The notes under the pieces are model-generated. The model did no database searches and was not told the DNA's origin. It worked only from the letters and a program-made list of their open reading frames with translations. Of a DNA stretch of 64,000 nucleotides, positions 48,315 to 58,496 are shown one piece after another. The number at the start of each line of letters is the position of its first letter. Positions within the stretch are counted from its first letter, which is position 1. The translations under genes were made by a program, and so were the position numbers. Origin of the DNA: Neisseria sp. (GTDB taxonomy: Bacteria; Pseudomonadota; Gammaproteobacteria; Burkholderiales; Neisseriaceae); contig NZ_JAUMZU010000013.1 of assembly GCF_030527965.1 (NCBI RefSeq), positions 16,813-80,812 on the forward strand, in the 5' to 3' direction.

Positions 48315-49202
48315 TTATTCCGTTACCAGCGCTTCAGGCGGCACTTTCGCTATAGCCCAATGCGCCACCGCCCAATCCAATAAAGCACGCGGCTTATCGG
48401 TTTCCGGCGCAGGCGGCAAGTTCAAATAGTGCATCACCTGCCGCAACAATGCCTCCCGCCGCGTCAAATCCAAAGCCGGCGCCAACGTCTGTTTCGACCA
48501 TTTCTGCCCCTGCGCATTCAACAGCAGCGGCAAATGCGCATAGGCCGGCATCGGATAACCCAAGCAGCGTTGCAACCAAATCTGACGCGGCGTCGACACC
48601 AATAAATCCTGCCCGCGCACAACATGCGTTATCCCCTGCTCGGCATCATCAACCACCACCGCCAATTGATACGCCCAAAATCCATCCGCCCGCAGCAATA
48701 CGAAATCACCTATATCGCGCGCCAGATTCTGTTCGTAATGCCCGACCTCCGCATCATCAAAGCCAATTTCTTCATCCGGCACTCGCATGCGCCAAGCCGG
48801 CGCTTTTGCATTCGGCGGCGCTTGATAACCCTCTGCCGCACAATGGCCGGCATACACGAAACCGTCTGCGCCCGGCTTGGCCGCAGCCTGCCAAGCCTTG
48901 CGGCTGCAATAGCAAGGATAAACCAAACCCTGCCGTTTCAAATCGGCCAAAGCCGCCGCATACAAATCATAACGGCGGCTCTGATAAACCACTTCACCAT
49001 CCCATTCGAAGCCGAACGCCTCCAACGTGCGCAAAATATCATCCGCCGCACCCGCCATCTCGCGCGGCGGATCCAAGTCTTCCATCCGCACCAACCACCG
49101 CCCGCCCTGCGACTTCGCATCGGCGAACGACGCCAGCGCAGTAAGCAGCGAGCCGATATGCAGCAAGCCGGTAGGGCTGGGGGCAAAACGTCCAATATAC
49201 AT
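48315..49202 (-). CDS. gluQRS: Glutamyl-Q tRNA(Asp) synthetase
   Basis: 295-residue truncated GluRS-like enzyme that attaches glutamate to queuosine in tRNA(Asp). HIGH-type signature [20 protein letters not shown] is near the start, the zinc-binding cysteines are in [10 protein letters not shown] and YAGHC, and the KMSKS equivalent is QKWSKQTL. The anticodon-binding domain of true GluRS is absent, as expected. ATG 49202 is preferred over TTG 49214. QueH, which completes queuosine synthesis, is encoded 10 kb away. Confidence 0.95.
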   Translation of the reverse strand: MYIGRFAPSPTGLLHIGSLLTALASFADAKSQGGRWLVRMEDLDPPREMAGAADDILRTLEAFGFEWDGEVVYQSRRYDLYAAALADLKRQGLVYPCYCSRKAWQAAAKPGADGFVYAGHCAAEGYQAPPNAKAPAWRMRVPDEEIGFDDAEVGHYEQNLARDIGDFVLLRADGFWAYQLAVVVDDAEQGITHVVRGQDLLVSTPRQIWLQRCLGYPMPAYAHLPLLLNAQGQKWSKQTLAPALDLTRREALLRQVMHYLNLPPAPETDKPRALLDWAVAHWAIAKVPPEALVTE

Positions 49203-49385
49203 AGATTTCCGCAACGTTTTCAGACAGGCATATATGGGCAGAAAAATTCGTTTCCCGCACTTCCAAACATGCCGTTATTTAATTAAACAAAGCGACCGAA
49301 TCGCTTTCCTTCATATAAAAATAAAAACGGGGCGCATTTCCTGCATAAGCATACGCCCCCCGATTGATGTTTCAAACAAGCTTTA

Positions 49386-50123
49386 TTACGCGTTCTCTCC
49401 GCTTTCATGCCTGTCTGAAAACGATAAATCCAAATCATCGGGCCACACAATAAACAAACCGTAACGCCCTTTTTTCACAACACCGCCTGCCTTCTTGCCT
49501 TCATCGGTTAAATGATGAAACTTACCATCAACGGTTTGCCAGCCCTTTTCACACAATTTCTGATTGCATTCGGCCGTGCTGATGCCCAGCTTTTCCGCCA
49601 GCTTAGCAGCAGTCAGCATATCATAGGCTTTTTCTTCCCCTGTTTGCGCAGGCTCGCCAAGCGGACGGTCTTTATCCACCACGTCCAGCGAAATCTTCAC
49701 TTCATCGCTTATCCTGATAATCCGCTGAGCCTCGGCATAAGCATCCTGATAAACGCCCGTATCTTCCTCACGGCTGATTAACACCCCCATTTCATTATTA
49801 TTAATCTGGCTGAATTCATACAAATTCAAGCTCGTAATAATACACGCCTCTTCATTAATATAACATTTCGCATGCAGATTCGGGCAATAGCTGGTGCGTA
49901 AATAATTCAGCTTTTTCAGCCAATCTGCCTCCGCCGGGCGCAATTCGCTTTTACCGTAAACCAGCCGCACGTCTATCTTCATGCGGTTTTTATCTTCCAG
50001 CAATTCTTTAATCCGATCGTTCAACTTCAAATAAGGGCTGATTAAATACAAACGCTCGCGCGCATTTTTAATCAATTCTTCCAGATAATAAGTCGTTCCG
50101 CTGGTATTCAAAAATTTAGCCAT
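49386..50123 (-). CDS. Phospholipase D-like protein with C-terminal helical domain
   Basis: 245-residue cytoplasmic-type protein. Residues 1-150 form a PLD-like fold with one HKD-type motif (NLHAKCYINEEACIITSLNL, His84, Lys86). The C-terminal third resembles a small winged-helix or LEM-like module (LTAAKLAEKLGISTAECNQ) and ends in FSDRHESGENA, where FSDRH is the translation of a DUS. A single HKD would require dimerisation for catalysis; DNA-processing relatives exist. Function not established. Confidence 0.75.
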   Translation of the reverse strand: MAKFLNTSGTTYYLEELIKNARERLYLISPYLKLNDRIKELLEDKNRMKIDVRLVYGKSELRPAEADWLKKLNYLRTSYCPNLHAKCYINEEACIITSLNLYEFSQINNNEMGVLISREEDTGVYQDAYAEAQRIIRISDEVKISLDVVDKDRPLGEPAQTGEEKAYDMLTAAKLAEKLGISTAECNQKLCEKGWQTVDGKFHHLTDEGKKAGGVVKKGRYGLFIVWPDDLDLSFSDRHESGENA

Positions 50124-50241
50124 GTTTTATTTTCTCCGTAATCGTCATTATTTCAACGGGCACTATTTTACCCGATTTTCCACGGTTCGAGACCCGCCGG
50201 CAATGCTATAATGCCTGCCTAAAAACACCACCCCATCCATC

Positions 50242-50919
50242 ATGCAAGCCGATTTTTCCCGCCCTATCCTCGCCATCGACACCAGCACTGCATTTCTCTC
50301 GCTGGCGCTTGGCAACAACGGTGCCGACCTGCTCCGTCACACAGAAGCAGGTTCGCAACAATCCGCCCTGATTTTGCCGCAAATCGCCGAATTATTGGCC
50401 GAAGCAAACCTCGCAACCGCGGATTTGGGCGCCATCGTTTACGCGCAAGGGCCGGGCGCCTTTACCGGCTTGCGCATCGGCGCCGCCGTAGCACAAGGGT
50501 TGGCTGCACCGTTTGACATACCGCTCATCGGCATTCCCTGCCTGGATGCCGTGGCCAGCCAAATTCCCGATGCAGAATGCGTGTTGGCCGCCACCGACGC
50601 ACGCATGGGCGAAGTATTTTACGCTTGGTTCGATGCCCTCAACCAACGCCGCTTAAGCGATTACCAAGTCGGCAAAGCCGCCGACATCCAACCGCCTGCC
50701 GGTGCGGTCAATCCGCAAGGCATCGGCAATGCCTTCTCCCTGCCCGAGCCGCCGCCGTTTCCCGGCATGCAAACCATGCCGACCGCTTCGGCCTATTTGA
50801 ATTTGGCCAGAAAAGACCGCTATCCTGCCTCTGGCGCGGCAGAAGCCGAGCTGCTTTACGTGCGCAACAAAATCGCCCTGACTGCGCGCGAACAGGCCGA
50901 GCGCAAAGCACGGGGATAA
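50242..50919 (+). CDS. tsaB: tRNA threonylcarbamoyl-adenosine biosynthesis protein TsaB
   Basis: 225-residue partner of TsaD in t6A modification of tRNA. ASKHA fold start ILAIDTSTAFLSLALG, then GPGAFTGLRIGAAVAQGLA and CVLAATDARMGEVFYA are characteristic. A TATAAT at 50207 is a plausible -10. The rimI gene starts three bases after its stop, the common tsaB-rimI order. Confidence 0.93.
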   Translation: MQADFSRPILAIDTSTAFLSLALGNNGADLLRHTEAGSQQSALILPQIAELLAEANLATADLGAIVYAQGPGAFTGLRIGAAVAQGLAAPFDIPLIGIPCLDAVASQIPDAECVLAATDARMGEVFYAWFDALNQRRLSDYQVGKAADIQPPAGAVNPQGIGNAFSLPEPPPFPGMQTMPTASAYLNLARKDRYPASGAAEAELLYVRNKIALTAREQAERKARG

Positions 50920-50922
50920 ACC

Positions 50923-51366
50923 ATGCAGATTCGACCCGCCGTTGCCGACGATTGCGCAACCCTCGCCGCCATTGATCAAGCAGGCAACCCTTCGCCTTGG
51001 TCGACCGCACAATTTGCCTCTGCCTTGCAAAACCGTTATGACCGCATTTTGGTGGCGCAGGAGGCAAACGAAATAACCGCTTTTATCGTATGGCATACTT
51101 TATTTGAAACATCCGAGCTGCATCTGATTGCCACCACGCCGACACACCGAGGCCGCGGCATCGCTTCCATGCTGATGGCCGAATGGTTTCAGACAGGCAT
51201 CGCACAGAATGTCACGCGCTATTATCTGGAAGTACGCGCCGGCAACACCGCCGCACAGGCTTTATATCGGAAACACGGTTTTATCGAAACCGGCCGCCGT
51301 CGTGCTTACTACTCTCAACCCAACGGCAGCCGCGAAGACGCTTTGATAATGGAGAAATTATGTTAA
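50923..51366 (+). CDS. rimI: Ribosomal protein S18 alanine N-acetyltransferase RimI
   Basis: 147-residue GNAT acetyltransferase. The acetyl-CoA loop is in THRGRGIASMLMAEW, followed by YYLEVRAGNTAAQALYRKHGF and the terminal EDALIMEKLC. A DUS lies in the gene at about 51188 (translated FQTGI). Its stop codon overlaps the next gene: the ATG at 51360 lies within the final rimI codons. Confidence 0.93.
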   Translation: MQIRPAVADDCATLAAIDQAGNPSPWSTAQFASALQNRYDRILVAQEANEITAFIVWHTLFETSELHLIATTPTHRGRGIASMLMAEWFQTGIAQNVTRYYLEVRAGNTAAQALYRKHGFIETGRRRAYYSQPNGSREDALIMEKLC

Positions 51367-52178
51367 GCAGCCGCTATCTTCATCTGCACGAAGCACTCGG
51401 TCTAGGCCCGATGTGGTTAAAACAAGGCGCCTGTATATTGCCCGACGGCAACGATACCAAGCCAGCGGCAACCAATGCCGCACCAGTTTCCGAACCACCT
51501 AGCCAAGCCCCTGCTCCGGTTTCTGCTCAAACACCGCCCGCCGCCGCTACACCTCTGCCGCGCCAAACACCACCGGCCCCGCCCGTTTCCAGCGCACACG
51601 CCGCAACGCTCGCGTCTCTCGGTTTAAAGACCATGCACCAAAAAGTGCAAGAAACCTCAGTGGCCTCCGAACCCGCACCCAAGCCGACCGAACCGCAGCA
51701 CAGCAATAATACGGTCGAACATTACAAACAAGCGCTCTCCGACAAAATCAATCCGGCCAAACTGATGGTCGTCAGCATCTGCCCGTCGCCCGAAGACAGC
51801 GTAGCGGGGCGGCTGTTTTGCGGCCAAGTCGGCACATTATTAAACAATATGCTGAGCGCCATCGGCCTGGTTGCCGAAGAAAGCCACCTAACCAGCTGGC
51901 TCGACGCAACCGAATTCAACCCCAACCCCGATGCCACCCACCTGCTTCACGCCCTGCCCCGCATCCGTGCCGAACTGGAGCTGGCCGAACCGCAAGCCAT
52001 CTTGTTCCTCGGCCAATTCTTTACCGCACCAGAGCAAGCCCCAATCATGAAGCAATTATGCGGCGAGTTGCCCGTTTTCAATATTCCCCATCCCGCCCGC
52101 CTGCTGCGCTACCCGCAGCAAAAAGCCGAAGCATGGGCAGAACTCAAAAAACTGCGCACGGCCTTATCCAAACGTTAG
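51360..52178 (+). CDS. Uracil-DNA glycosylase-like protein
   Basis: 272-residue protein. The N-terminal 125 residues are Pro/Ala-rich and disordered. The C-terminal 145 residues have the UDG-superfamily layout: a motif-A-like VVSICPSPEDSVAGRLFCG, ILFLGQFFTAPEQ, and the motif-B-like FNIPHPARLLRYPQQKAEAW. The canonical GEAPG-ED of family 4/5 enzymes is degraded to CPSPEDS, and the four iron-sulfur cysteines are not recognisable, so activity is doubtful. It overlaps rimI by seven bases and is probably in the tsaB-rimI operon. Confidence 0.7.
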   Translation: MLSSRYLHLHEALGLGPMWLKQGACILPDGNDTKPAATNAAPVSEPPSQAPAPVSAQTPPAAATPLPRQTPPAPPVSSAHAATLASLGLKTMHQKVQETSVASEPAPKPTEPQHSNNTVEHYKQALSDKINPAKLMVVSICPSPEDSVAGRLFCGQVGTLLNNMLSAIGLVAEESHLTSWLDATEFNPNPDATHLLHALPRIRAELELAEPQAILFLGQFFTAPEQAPIMKQLCGELPVFNIPHPARLLRYPQQKAEAWAELKKLRTALSKR

Positions 52179-52373
52179 TCCGCCCGTATCCATCCATCAA
52201 AAACCGTATCGAATACCAGCCCTATTGGCAGCCTGAGCATCCGCACCATGAAGCTTGCAATCCGGTCAAACACCGATGCACCATTTATTCACCACCAATA
52301 ATTGAGTTGTTCCGACGGCGGGTTTGAATCATCAACATCGAACGGCTCATAGGCTTGTCAAAGCGAAGCTAAA

Positions 52374-52408
52374 AAAGCCTGTCTGAAAAACATTTTCAGA
52401 CAGGCTTT
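52374..52408. terminator. Inverted DUS pair near the aspS 3' end
   Basis: AAAGCCTGTCTGAAAA and complement around a three-base loop. Downstream of aspS (minus) and of the UDG-like gene (plus, 196 bases away). Confidence 0.75.
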
Positions 52409-52452
52409 ATCTATTTAAATCAATCGCTACTCAGATGAAAAATAATTTTTTA

Positions 52453-54261
52453 TCAAGCTTCTTTGTTCTCAGCTGCTTTCTGACGCAAACGCAAGCCGAG
52501 TTCGCGCAATTGTTTATCATCCACTCCATTCGGCGCATTGGTTAACAAACATTGCGCACGCTGGGTTTTCGGGAAGGCAATTACGTCGCGGATGGAATCG
52601 GCACCGGTCATCAAAGTTACCAAACGATCAAGCCCGAAAGCCAAACCACCGTGCGGCGGCGCACCGAATTTCAAATTATCCAGCAAGAAGCCGAATTTGT
52701 TTTGCTGCTCTTGCGGCGTGATTTTCAACGCGGCAAATACTTTTTCCTGAATATCGGCGCGGTGGATACGGATGGAACCGCCGCCGATTTCCCAGCCGTT
52801 AAGCACCATATCGTAAGCGCGAGCGAGGCAGTTTTCAGGATCGCTCTCCATCAGGTCTTCATGGCCAGGCTTGGGCGAAGTAAACGGATGGTGCATAGCA
52901 GCATAGCGATCGTTTTCTTCGTCGTATTCAAACATTGGGAAATCAACCACCCACAAAGGTTTCCATTCGTCTACAAAATAGCCGCCTTCCGCGCCGTGCT
53001 CATGGCCGATTTTAATACGCAATGCGCCAATAGCTTCGTTTACCACCTTGGCTTTGTCGGCACCGAAGAAAATGATATCACCGTTTTGCGCGCCGGTTCT
53101 GGCGATGATTTCTTTCAACGCATTTTCAGACAGGAATTTCACAATCGGCGATTGCAAGCCGCTGTCTTCGCCGTTGCTCAGATTGGTTGCATCGTTCACT
53201 TTAATGTAGGCCAATCCTTTGGCACCGTAAATACCAACAAATTTGGTGTATTCATCGATGTCTTTACGGCTCAATCTGGCACCACCCGGCACGCGCAACG
53301 CCACCACACGTCCGCCTTTCATATCGGCAGCAGCACGGAATACTTTGAATTCTTCGCTTTTCATCAAGTCGGTCAGCTCGGTGAATTTGAGCGAAACGCG
53401 CATATCCGGTTTGTCGGAACCATAATAAAACATGGCATCGGAATACAACATGCGCGGGAAATCACCCAGCTCCACACCCAACGCATCTTTAAACACCTGC
53501 TTGGCCATGCCTTCGGTAATATCCATAATTTCGTTTTCATTCAAAAACGAAGTTTCCAAGTCGATTTGGGTAAATTCAGGCTGGCGGTCGGCGCGCAAGT
53601 CTTCGTCACGGAAACATTTGGTAATCTGATAATAGCGGTCGAAACCGGCCACCATCAGCAACTGTTTAAAGAGCTGCGGCGATTGCGGCAACGCAAAAAA
53701 TTCACCCGGATGTACGCGGCTGGGCACAAGATAATCGCGTGCGCCCTCCGGAGTGGAGCGGGTCAGCATCGGCGTTTCGATATCGATAAAACCCTGAGCA
53801 TCCAGATAACGGCGCACGCCCATCGCCACTTGGTAGCGCAACCGCAGATTGCGCTGCATGGCTGGGCGGCGCAAATCAATCACGCGGTTGGTTAAGCGCA
53901 CGTTTTCGCTGAGGTTTTCATCATCGATTTGGAACGGTGGCGTAGCAGCAGCGTTTAACACTTCGATTTCTTTGGCCAGAATTTCGATTTTTCCGGAAAT
54001 CATTTTATCGTTGGTCGTGCCTTCGGGGCGGTTGCGCACGCGGCCGGTAATGCTCAAAACATATTCGTTACGGGCGGAATCGGCAGAAGCAAAAGCGTCC
54101 GGCGTATCCGGATCAATCACCACTTGCACTACGCCTTCACGGTCGCGCAAATCGATGAAAATCACGCCGCCGTGGTCGCGCCGGCGATGTACCCAGCCTT
54201 TAACGGTAACGGTTTGGTCTAAATATTGCTCGTCAATCAAGCCACAATAGTTGGTACGCAT
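52453..54261 (-). CDS. aspS: Aspartyl-tRNA synthetase
   Basis: 602-residue class II aminoacyl-tRNA synthetase. N-terminal OB anticodon-binding domain ([20 protein letters not shown], residues 22-41), motif 2 [18 protein letters not shown], the GAD insertion domain, and motif 3 [13 protein letters not shown]. The start [16 protein letters not shown] is standard. In organisms with GatCAB it may be non-discriminating; this cannot be decided by eye. DUF502 lies upstream on the same strand. Confidence 0.97.
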   Translation of the reverse strand: MRTNYCGLIDEQYLDQTVTVKGWVHRRRDHGGVIFIDLRDREGVVQVVIDPDTPDAFASADSARNEYVLSITGRVRNRPEGTTNDKMISGKIEILAKEIEVLNAAATPPFQIDDENLSENVRLTNRVIDLRRPAMQRNLRLRYQVAMGVRRYLDAQGFIDIETPMLTRSTPEGARDYLVPSRVHPGEFFALPQSPQLFKQLLMVAGFDRYYQITKCFRDEDLRADRQPEFTQIDLETSFLNENEIMDITEGMAKQVFKDALGVELGDFPRMLYSDAMFYYGSDKPDMRVSLKFTELTDLMKSEEFKVFRAAADMKGGRVVALRVPGGARLSRKDIDEYTKFVGIYGAKGLAYIKVNDATNLSNGEDSGLQSPIVKFLSENALKEIIARTGAQNGDIIFFGADKAKVVNEAIGALRIKIGHEHGAEGGYFVDEWKPLWVVDFPMFEYDEENDRYAAMHHPFTSPKPGHEDLMESDPENCLARAYDMVLNGWEIGGGSIRIHRADIQEKVFAALKITPQEQQNKFGFLLDNLKFGAPPHGGLAFGLDRLVTLMTGADSIRDVIAFPKTQRAQCLLTNAPNGVDDKQLRELGLRLRQKAAENKEA

Positions 54262-54334
54262 AAATCACACCTTGATAATATAAAGGATAATTGGTTTTAA
54301 AGAATTTTTTCAGGCTGAAAAGCCCGGTTCGTTA

Positions 54335-55060
54335 TTACAAAAGCTCGTCGGAATCGCCCTGCTTGTCTTTTTCAGACAGGCTTTGTGGCAATTGCGCTGT
54401 TTCCTGCGGTTTTTTCAATGTTTCCGGCATAACCATGCCCAGTGAAATCACATATTTCAATGCCTCGTCCACGCTCATATTCAACTCGCGCACATCACTT
54501 TGCTTGACCATGATGTAATAACCGCCGGTGGGATTGGGCGTGGTCGGCACATAAACGGAAACATAAGTCTCCTGCTCGGGTAAATTGTCTTGCACGGCAG
54601 CCGGAATACTGCCCGACACAAAAGCAATCGTCCAAATATTCGGCTGCGGAAAAGGCACCAGCACCGGTGTTTTAAACGAGCGGCCATTATCCGACAGGAG
54701 CGATTCGGATACTTTTTTAACGCTGGAATAAATCGACTTCACAACAGGTATGCGGCCAAGCAGGCTATCCCACCCTTCCAGAATCTTGCGGCCGAGCATA
54801 TTCGCGGCAAACACACCGGTAACAAATAAAGCAATAATGGCGGCAATCGCCCCCAAGCCGGGAATCTTAAATCCGATATAGTATTCCGGCCGCCAATGCA
54901 GCGGCAGAAGATTGAGCAATTGATCTGAAGCATTAACAATATAAGTCAGCGCCCATGCGGTCACAGCTATGGGCAGCCAAACCAAAATACCGGTAATCAG
55001 ATATTTCTTCAGCGCCCTTCCGACACGACTGCCTTCCGCTTTTTTTTCTGCTGCTGCCAT
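54335..55060 (-). CDS. DUF502 family membrane protein
   Basis: 241-residue inner-membrane protein. Two hydrophobic helices (about 20-40 and 73-92) are followed by the DUF502 signature GRIPVVKSIYSSVKKVSESL and VYVPTTPNPTGGYYIMV. Function is unknown; plant relatives (LCV/COV1) affect vascular patterning. It ends with an acidic DUS-encoded segment (PQSLSEKDKQG) and lies 73 bases upstream of aspS on the same strand. Confidence 0.87.
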   Translation of the reverse strand: MAAAEKKAEGSRVGRALKKYLITGILVWLPIAVTAWALTYIVNASDQLLNLLPLHWRPEYYIGFKIPGLGAIAAIIALFVTGVFAANMLGRKILEGWDSLLGRIPVVKSIYSSVKKVSESLLSDNGRSFKTPVLVPFPQPNIWTIAFVSGSIPAAVQDNLPEQETYVSVYVPTTPNPTGGYYIMVKQSDVRELNMSVDEALKYVISLGMVMPETLKKPQETAQLPQSLSEKDKQGDSDELL

Positions 55061-55139
55061 AACTTAAATTTCCATTAAACAAAACCGCCCAAACACGCAT
55101 TATACGTGCTCGGGCTTAAAGAAACGAGGAATTTAATGA

Positions 55140-56315
55140 TTAAAAACCATCCCAGTCGTTAAACATAATACCGATACCGATGCCGGTTTGTTTGTGGTTA
55201 TAGTCTATCAGGCTCTCGCCGTAGCCATGAAAACCGCGCACATAGGCTTTCAGCTTACCCTTCACCGGAAAAGCATAACCGGCTTCAATGGCACCTTTAC
55301 CTGTTCTGGGGTTGTAGCGCAGAGTGGTTCCCAAGGTTTGCTTGTCATTAAAGCTATATTGCAGTTTCAAATCGCCATAGCCCATATAGTCGGTGATATC
55401 GGGATTGTCATCGTCGTTTCCACTCTGGTCAAATGCCCTCGCCCATACCCTCGGAATCACCGTCAGTTTGCCCCACTCCATACCGGCCATAGCATAGATG
55501 CGGTTCCATGAACGAGATTCAGGCTGGCTCTGCCCGTTAGACTGATGGGCGAAACCTGCACCGACCATCCGCAATTTCCCGCCGAAAGGCAAATTGGCTT
55601 TAACCGGCTGCGTAATCAACAGCTCTGGCATGTAATCAGTATTGCGGAAAGGAGCGGAACGCTGGCCTTGGTTCCAAAGCTGCCAATCTGATTTCTGAGT
55701 ATAGCCGAACCATAAATCGGAACGCGTTTTGAACAAATCTTCCATCAGCTTGGTTTTAAAGGAAATCTGCAACTTGGTTTCCAACCGCTTCTGCTCCGAA
55801 AACCGCTCCGCCGTTGTCACGCCGCGCGTAGGGCTGTAAGGAGCGTAGTTCGGGCTGCTGTTGTACCAAGCGGGCAACAGATACATCGGGTTATGCTCGC
55901 GCAAGGATAGAATGCCGTTAGGATTGTTCGCGTCCAAATCGAAAAGCTGGCTCAACGGCGTATAGGCATCGGAAGCGTCGATCAAATCTTGCGTAGGCTC
56001 AGTTCCGGAAGCACCGGAAGCCTGCACTTCTGTATCATTATGATCCTGATGATCTTGGTCGAACACCACAACCGCTTCTTTTTTCTCAATACTGTTTTCC
56101 ACCGACTTCACCAAATCCACCGATTTGGGCTGCGGTTTTTCGGCTTTAGGTAAGTTTTGCGGCGGAAACTGCGCTGCATACACCTTATCGAAACATGCCA
56201 AGCGCAGCGCATTATCATGCAACAATGTGCATTGCAACGCCGGGTCAGTGGCTGCTTTAACAGACAAAGGCAATGCGGCTACCAACGCCAACGTGCTGTA
56301 TTTTAAAAAATCCAT
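55140..56315 (-). CDS. pldA: Outer-membrane phospholipase A (OMPLA)
   Basis: 391-residue outer-membrane enzyme. Signal peptide MDFLKYSTLALVAALPLSVKA, then a Neisseria-specific N-terminal region starting with ALQCTLLHDNALRLACFDKV, a linker of low complexity, and a 12-strand barrel. Catalytic His and Ser are in AHQSNGQSQPESRSWNR, with the downstream Asn in the same block. ATG 56315 is used because GAGGAA sits seven bases upstream; an ATG two codons earlier is too close. It hydrolyses acyl chains of outer-leaflet phospholipid after calcium-dependent dimerisation in homologues. Confidence 0.9.
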   Translation of the reverse strand: MDFLKYSTLALVAALPLSVKAATDPALQCTLLHDNALRLACFDKVYAAQFPPQNLPKAEKPQPKSVDLVKSVENSIEKKEAVVVFDQDHQDHNDTEVQASGASGTEPTQDLIDASDAYTPLSQLFDLDANNPNGILSLREHNPMYLLPAWYNSSPNYAPYSPTRGVTTAERFSEQKRLETKLQISFKTKLMEDLFKTRSDLWFGYTQKSDWQLWNQGQRSAPFRNTDYMPELLITQPVKANLPFGGKLRMVGAGFAHQSNGQSQPESRSWNRIYAMAGMEWGKLTVIPRVWARAFDQSGNDDDNPDITDYMGYGDLKLQYSFNDKQTLGTTLRYNPRTGKGAIEAGYAFPVKGKLKAYVRGFHGYGESLIDYNHKQTGIGIGIMFNDWDGF

Positions 56316-56466
56316 AACCATTTCCTCAACAAATCCATCGGATAACGGCAATCTGCTTTGGCTTCAGTAGAAGCCGAAGAAACAACGCCCCCAATATAAA
56401 CCTTCGGCTTATTTCGGGGGCATTTATGCTATACCTTATACCAGATAAAACTGGAACTGCTCAAAT

Positions 56467-56730
56467 TTAAGCCATCGCTTTGATTTTGGCAGACAAGCGG
56501 CTTTTATGGCGTGCCGCTTTGTTTTTGTGGAACACGCCTTTGTCGGCGATGCGGTCCAAAACTTTGGTATTTTCTTGATAAACCGCTTTCGCAGCGGCTT
56601 TATCGCCGGCTTCAACAGCTTTCAGCACTTTCTTAACTGCCGTACGGAAAGCAGTACGCAAGCTGGCGTTGTGAGCACGGTTTTTGACCGTCTGGCGAGC
56701 ACGTTTGCGGGCTTGTGCGCTATTTGCCAT
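56467..56730 (-). CDS. rpsT: Ribosomal protein S20
   Basis: 87-residue basic small-subunit protein that binds 16S r[24 protein letters not shown] is the family N-terminus (given in part) and [20 protein letters not shown] the C-terminus. ATG 56730 with GGAGAC upstream is the real start; the longer open frame to 56835 is leader sequence that contains the promoter. Confidence 0.97.
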   Translation of the reverse strand: MANSAQARKRARQTVKNRAHNASLRTAFRTAVKKVLKAVEAGDKAAAKAVYQENTKVLDRIADKGVFHKNKAARHKSRLSAKIKAMA

Positions 56731-56774
56731 GTTTGATGTCTCCTGAAATAAATCTTGAATTTCGTAAACGGCAA

Positions 56775-56803
56775 ATTTTAATGGCTTCATCCGACAAATG
56801 CAA
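56775..56803 (-). promoter_or_regulatory. rpsT promoter
   Basis: On the minus strand TTGCAT (56803-56798), a 17-base spacer and TAAAAT (56780-56775), about 45 bases before the start codon. Confidence 0.65.
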
Positions 56804-56967
56804 GTTTTTTCAATAAAAAGCCGTGCAACCGTCACAAATTCTATCTCGAATCACGAGCACAAAGAAAACGCATTACCGCAAACGCCGAAGCCATAGATTC
56901 GTTTTTTCAGACAGGCATATCCCTCAGCCTAAACAGCAAGTTCAGAATCCATCTTACTGTTTGCATT

Positions 56968-56996
56968 TTGATTTTTTGTAACACCTCCATTACAAT
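56968..56996 (+). promoter_or_regulatory. potD promoter
   Basis: TTGATT, 17-base spacer, TACAAT, about 100 bases upstream of the potD start. Confidence 0.65.
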
Positions 56997-57097
56997 GCAA
57001 TCATTCTGGCCTTTAATCAGGGAAAGATTTTGGCCTTTGCTGGCCTCAATAAAAGGCATATCTCTTGTTTCCACTCACCAAGGAATGATAACCCATC

Positions 57098-58240
57098 ATG
57101 AAAAAATCATTATTGACCGCATTGATTGCTTTCGCGCTCGCTGCCTGTGGCGGCCAATCTGCCGAGCAAAAAAACAACGGCCAAGCGGCTTCCCACCCTG
57201 CCGACAGCAGCGGCCTGCCGCAAACTGACACCTTGAATATCTACAACTGGTCTAACTATGTGGATGAAAGCACCGTAGACGATTTCAAAAAGAAATACGA
57301 TTTGAAACTGACCTACGATCTTTATGAAAACAACGAAACGCTGGAAGCCAAGGTTTTAACCGGCAAATCCGGCTATGATTTAGTTGTGCCGGGCATTGCG
57401 TTTTTACCACGCCAAATCAAGGCGGGTGCCTATCAAAAAGTCAATAAAGATTTAATTCCCAACTATAAAAACATCAACCCCGAATTGCTGAAAATGCTGG
57501 AAACCGCCGATCCGGGCAATCAGTATGCCGTACCTTATTTCTCCGGCGTCAATACCATTGCCATCACGGCTAAAGGCAAGGAAATTTTGGGCGGCGAGCT
57601 GCCGGAAAACGGCTGGGATCTATTATTCAAACCGGAATACACTAGCAAACTGAAGCAATGTGGCATCGTATTCTGGGACTCTCCGAGTGAAATGTTCCCC
57701 ATCGTTTTAAATTATCTGGGCAAAGATCCTGCGGGCACCAACCCCGCCGACATCGACGAAGCCGCCAAAGCCTTGGAAAAAGTTCGCCCCGACGTAAAAC
57801 GTTTCAGTCCTTCTTATATCGACGAATTGGCACGCGGTGATTTCTGCGTGGCGGCCGGCAACGGTGGTGATTTGAACATGGCAAAGAAACGCGCCGAAGA
57901 AGCCGGCAGCAAAGTCGGCATCGAAGTGCTCAACCCGAAAGGCATGGGATTCTGGATTGAATCTTGGCTGATTCCGGTTGATGCTAAAAACGTAGCCAAC
58001 GCGCATAAATACATCGATTGGACTTTAGACCCTGAGGTTGCAGCGAAAAACGCACTGGAAGTAACTTTCGCACCCTCCAGCCTGCCTGCGCGCGAAAAAC
58101 TACCGAAAGCTTTAGTGGAAACCCGTTCTATTTTCCCAAATGCTGAGGATATGAAAAACGGTTTCGTCATGCCTCAAATGAGCGACAAAGCCAAAAAACA
58201 AACCGTCGCCCTATGGCAGCAGCTTAAAGCAGGTAAATAA
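57098..58240 (+). CDS. potD: Polyamine ABC transporter substrate-binding lipoprotein PotD
   Basis: 380-residue surface or periplasmic lipoprotein (lipobox FALAACGG, Cys17). The mature protein is a type 2 periplasmic-binding fold for spermidine/putrescine: LNIYNWSNYVDESTV at the start of the fold, SGYDLVVPG, and WSNYVDE-type aromatic ligand residues with DFCVAAGNGGD. Neisseria carry several potD paralogues away from potABC, and no ABC components adjoin this one. Followed by a DUS terminator. Confidence 0.92.
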   Translation: MKKSLLTALIAFALAACGGQSAEQKNNGQAASHPADSSGLPQTDTLNIYNWSNYVDESTVDDFKKKYDLKLTYDLYENNETLEAKVLTGKSGYDLVVPGIAFLPRQIKAGAYQKVNKDLIPNYKNINPELLKMLETADPGNQYAVPYFSGVNTIAITAKGKEILGGELPENGWDLLFKPEYTSKLKQCGIVFWDSPSEMFPIVLNYLGKDPAGTNPADIDEAAKALEKVRPDVKRFSPSYIDELARGDFCVAAGNGGDLNMAKKRAEEAGSKVGIEVLNPKGMGFWIESWLIPVDAKNVANAHKYIDWTLDPEVAAKNALEVTFAPSSLPAREKLPKALVETRSIFPNAEDMKNGFVMPQMSDKAKKQTVALWQQLKAGK

Positions 58241-58262
58241 GTTTTTTAATATGAAGCAACCC

Positions 58263-58300
58263 AAGAAAGCCTGTCTGAAAAATTTCAGACAGGCTTTCTT
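58263..58300. terminator. Inverted DUS pair after potD
   Basis: AAGAAAGCCTGTCTGAAA and complement around a short loop, 22 bases after the stop codon. Confidence 0.85.
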
Positions 58301-58496
58301 TATTAATTATCGGCATGCTTCGGGTTGTTTCGAAGCTGGATACATAACCAAATCATGATGATTATGCAACGTTATACAAATATTAACGACCAAAGCTTCT
58401 CAGTATGCCTTCAAACACAGTTCAGCTATAATATCCGCACTGGCAACACACTTTTCAAACTGCAAAGCACAACATATCAAACTAAGGAGAATTTGC

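Larger units (their letters stand above)
56731..57097. other. Divergent control region of rpsT and potD
   Basis: 367 bases with no gene. It carries the rpsT leader and promoter (minus), one DUS copy near 56907, and the potD promoter (plus). Confidence 0.7.
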
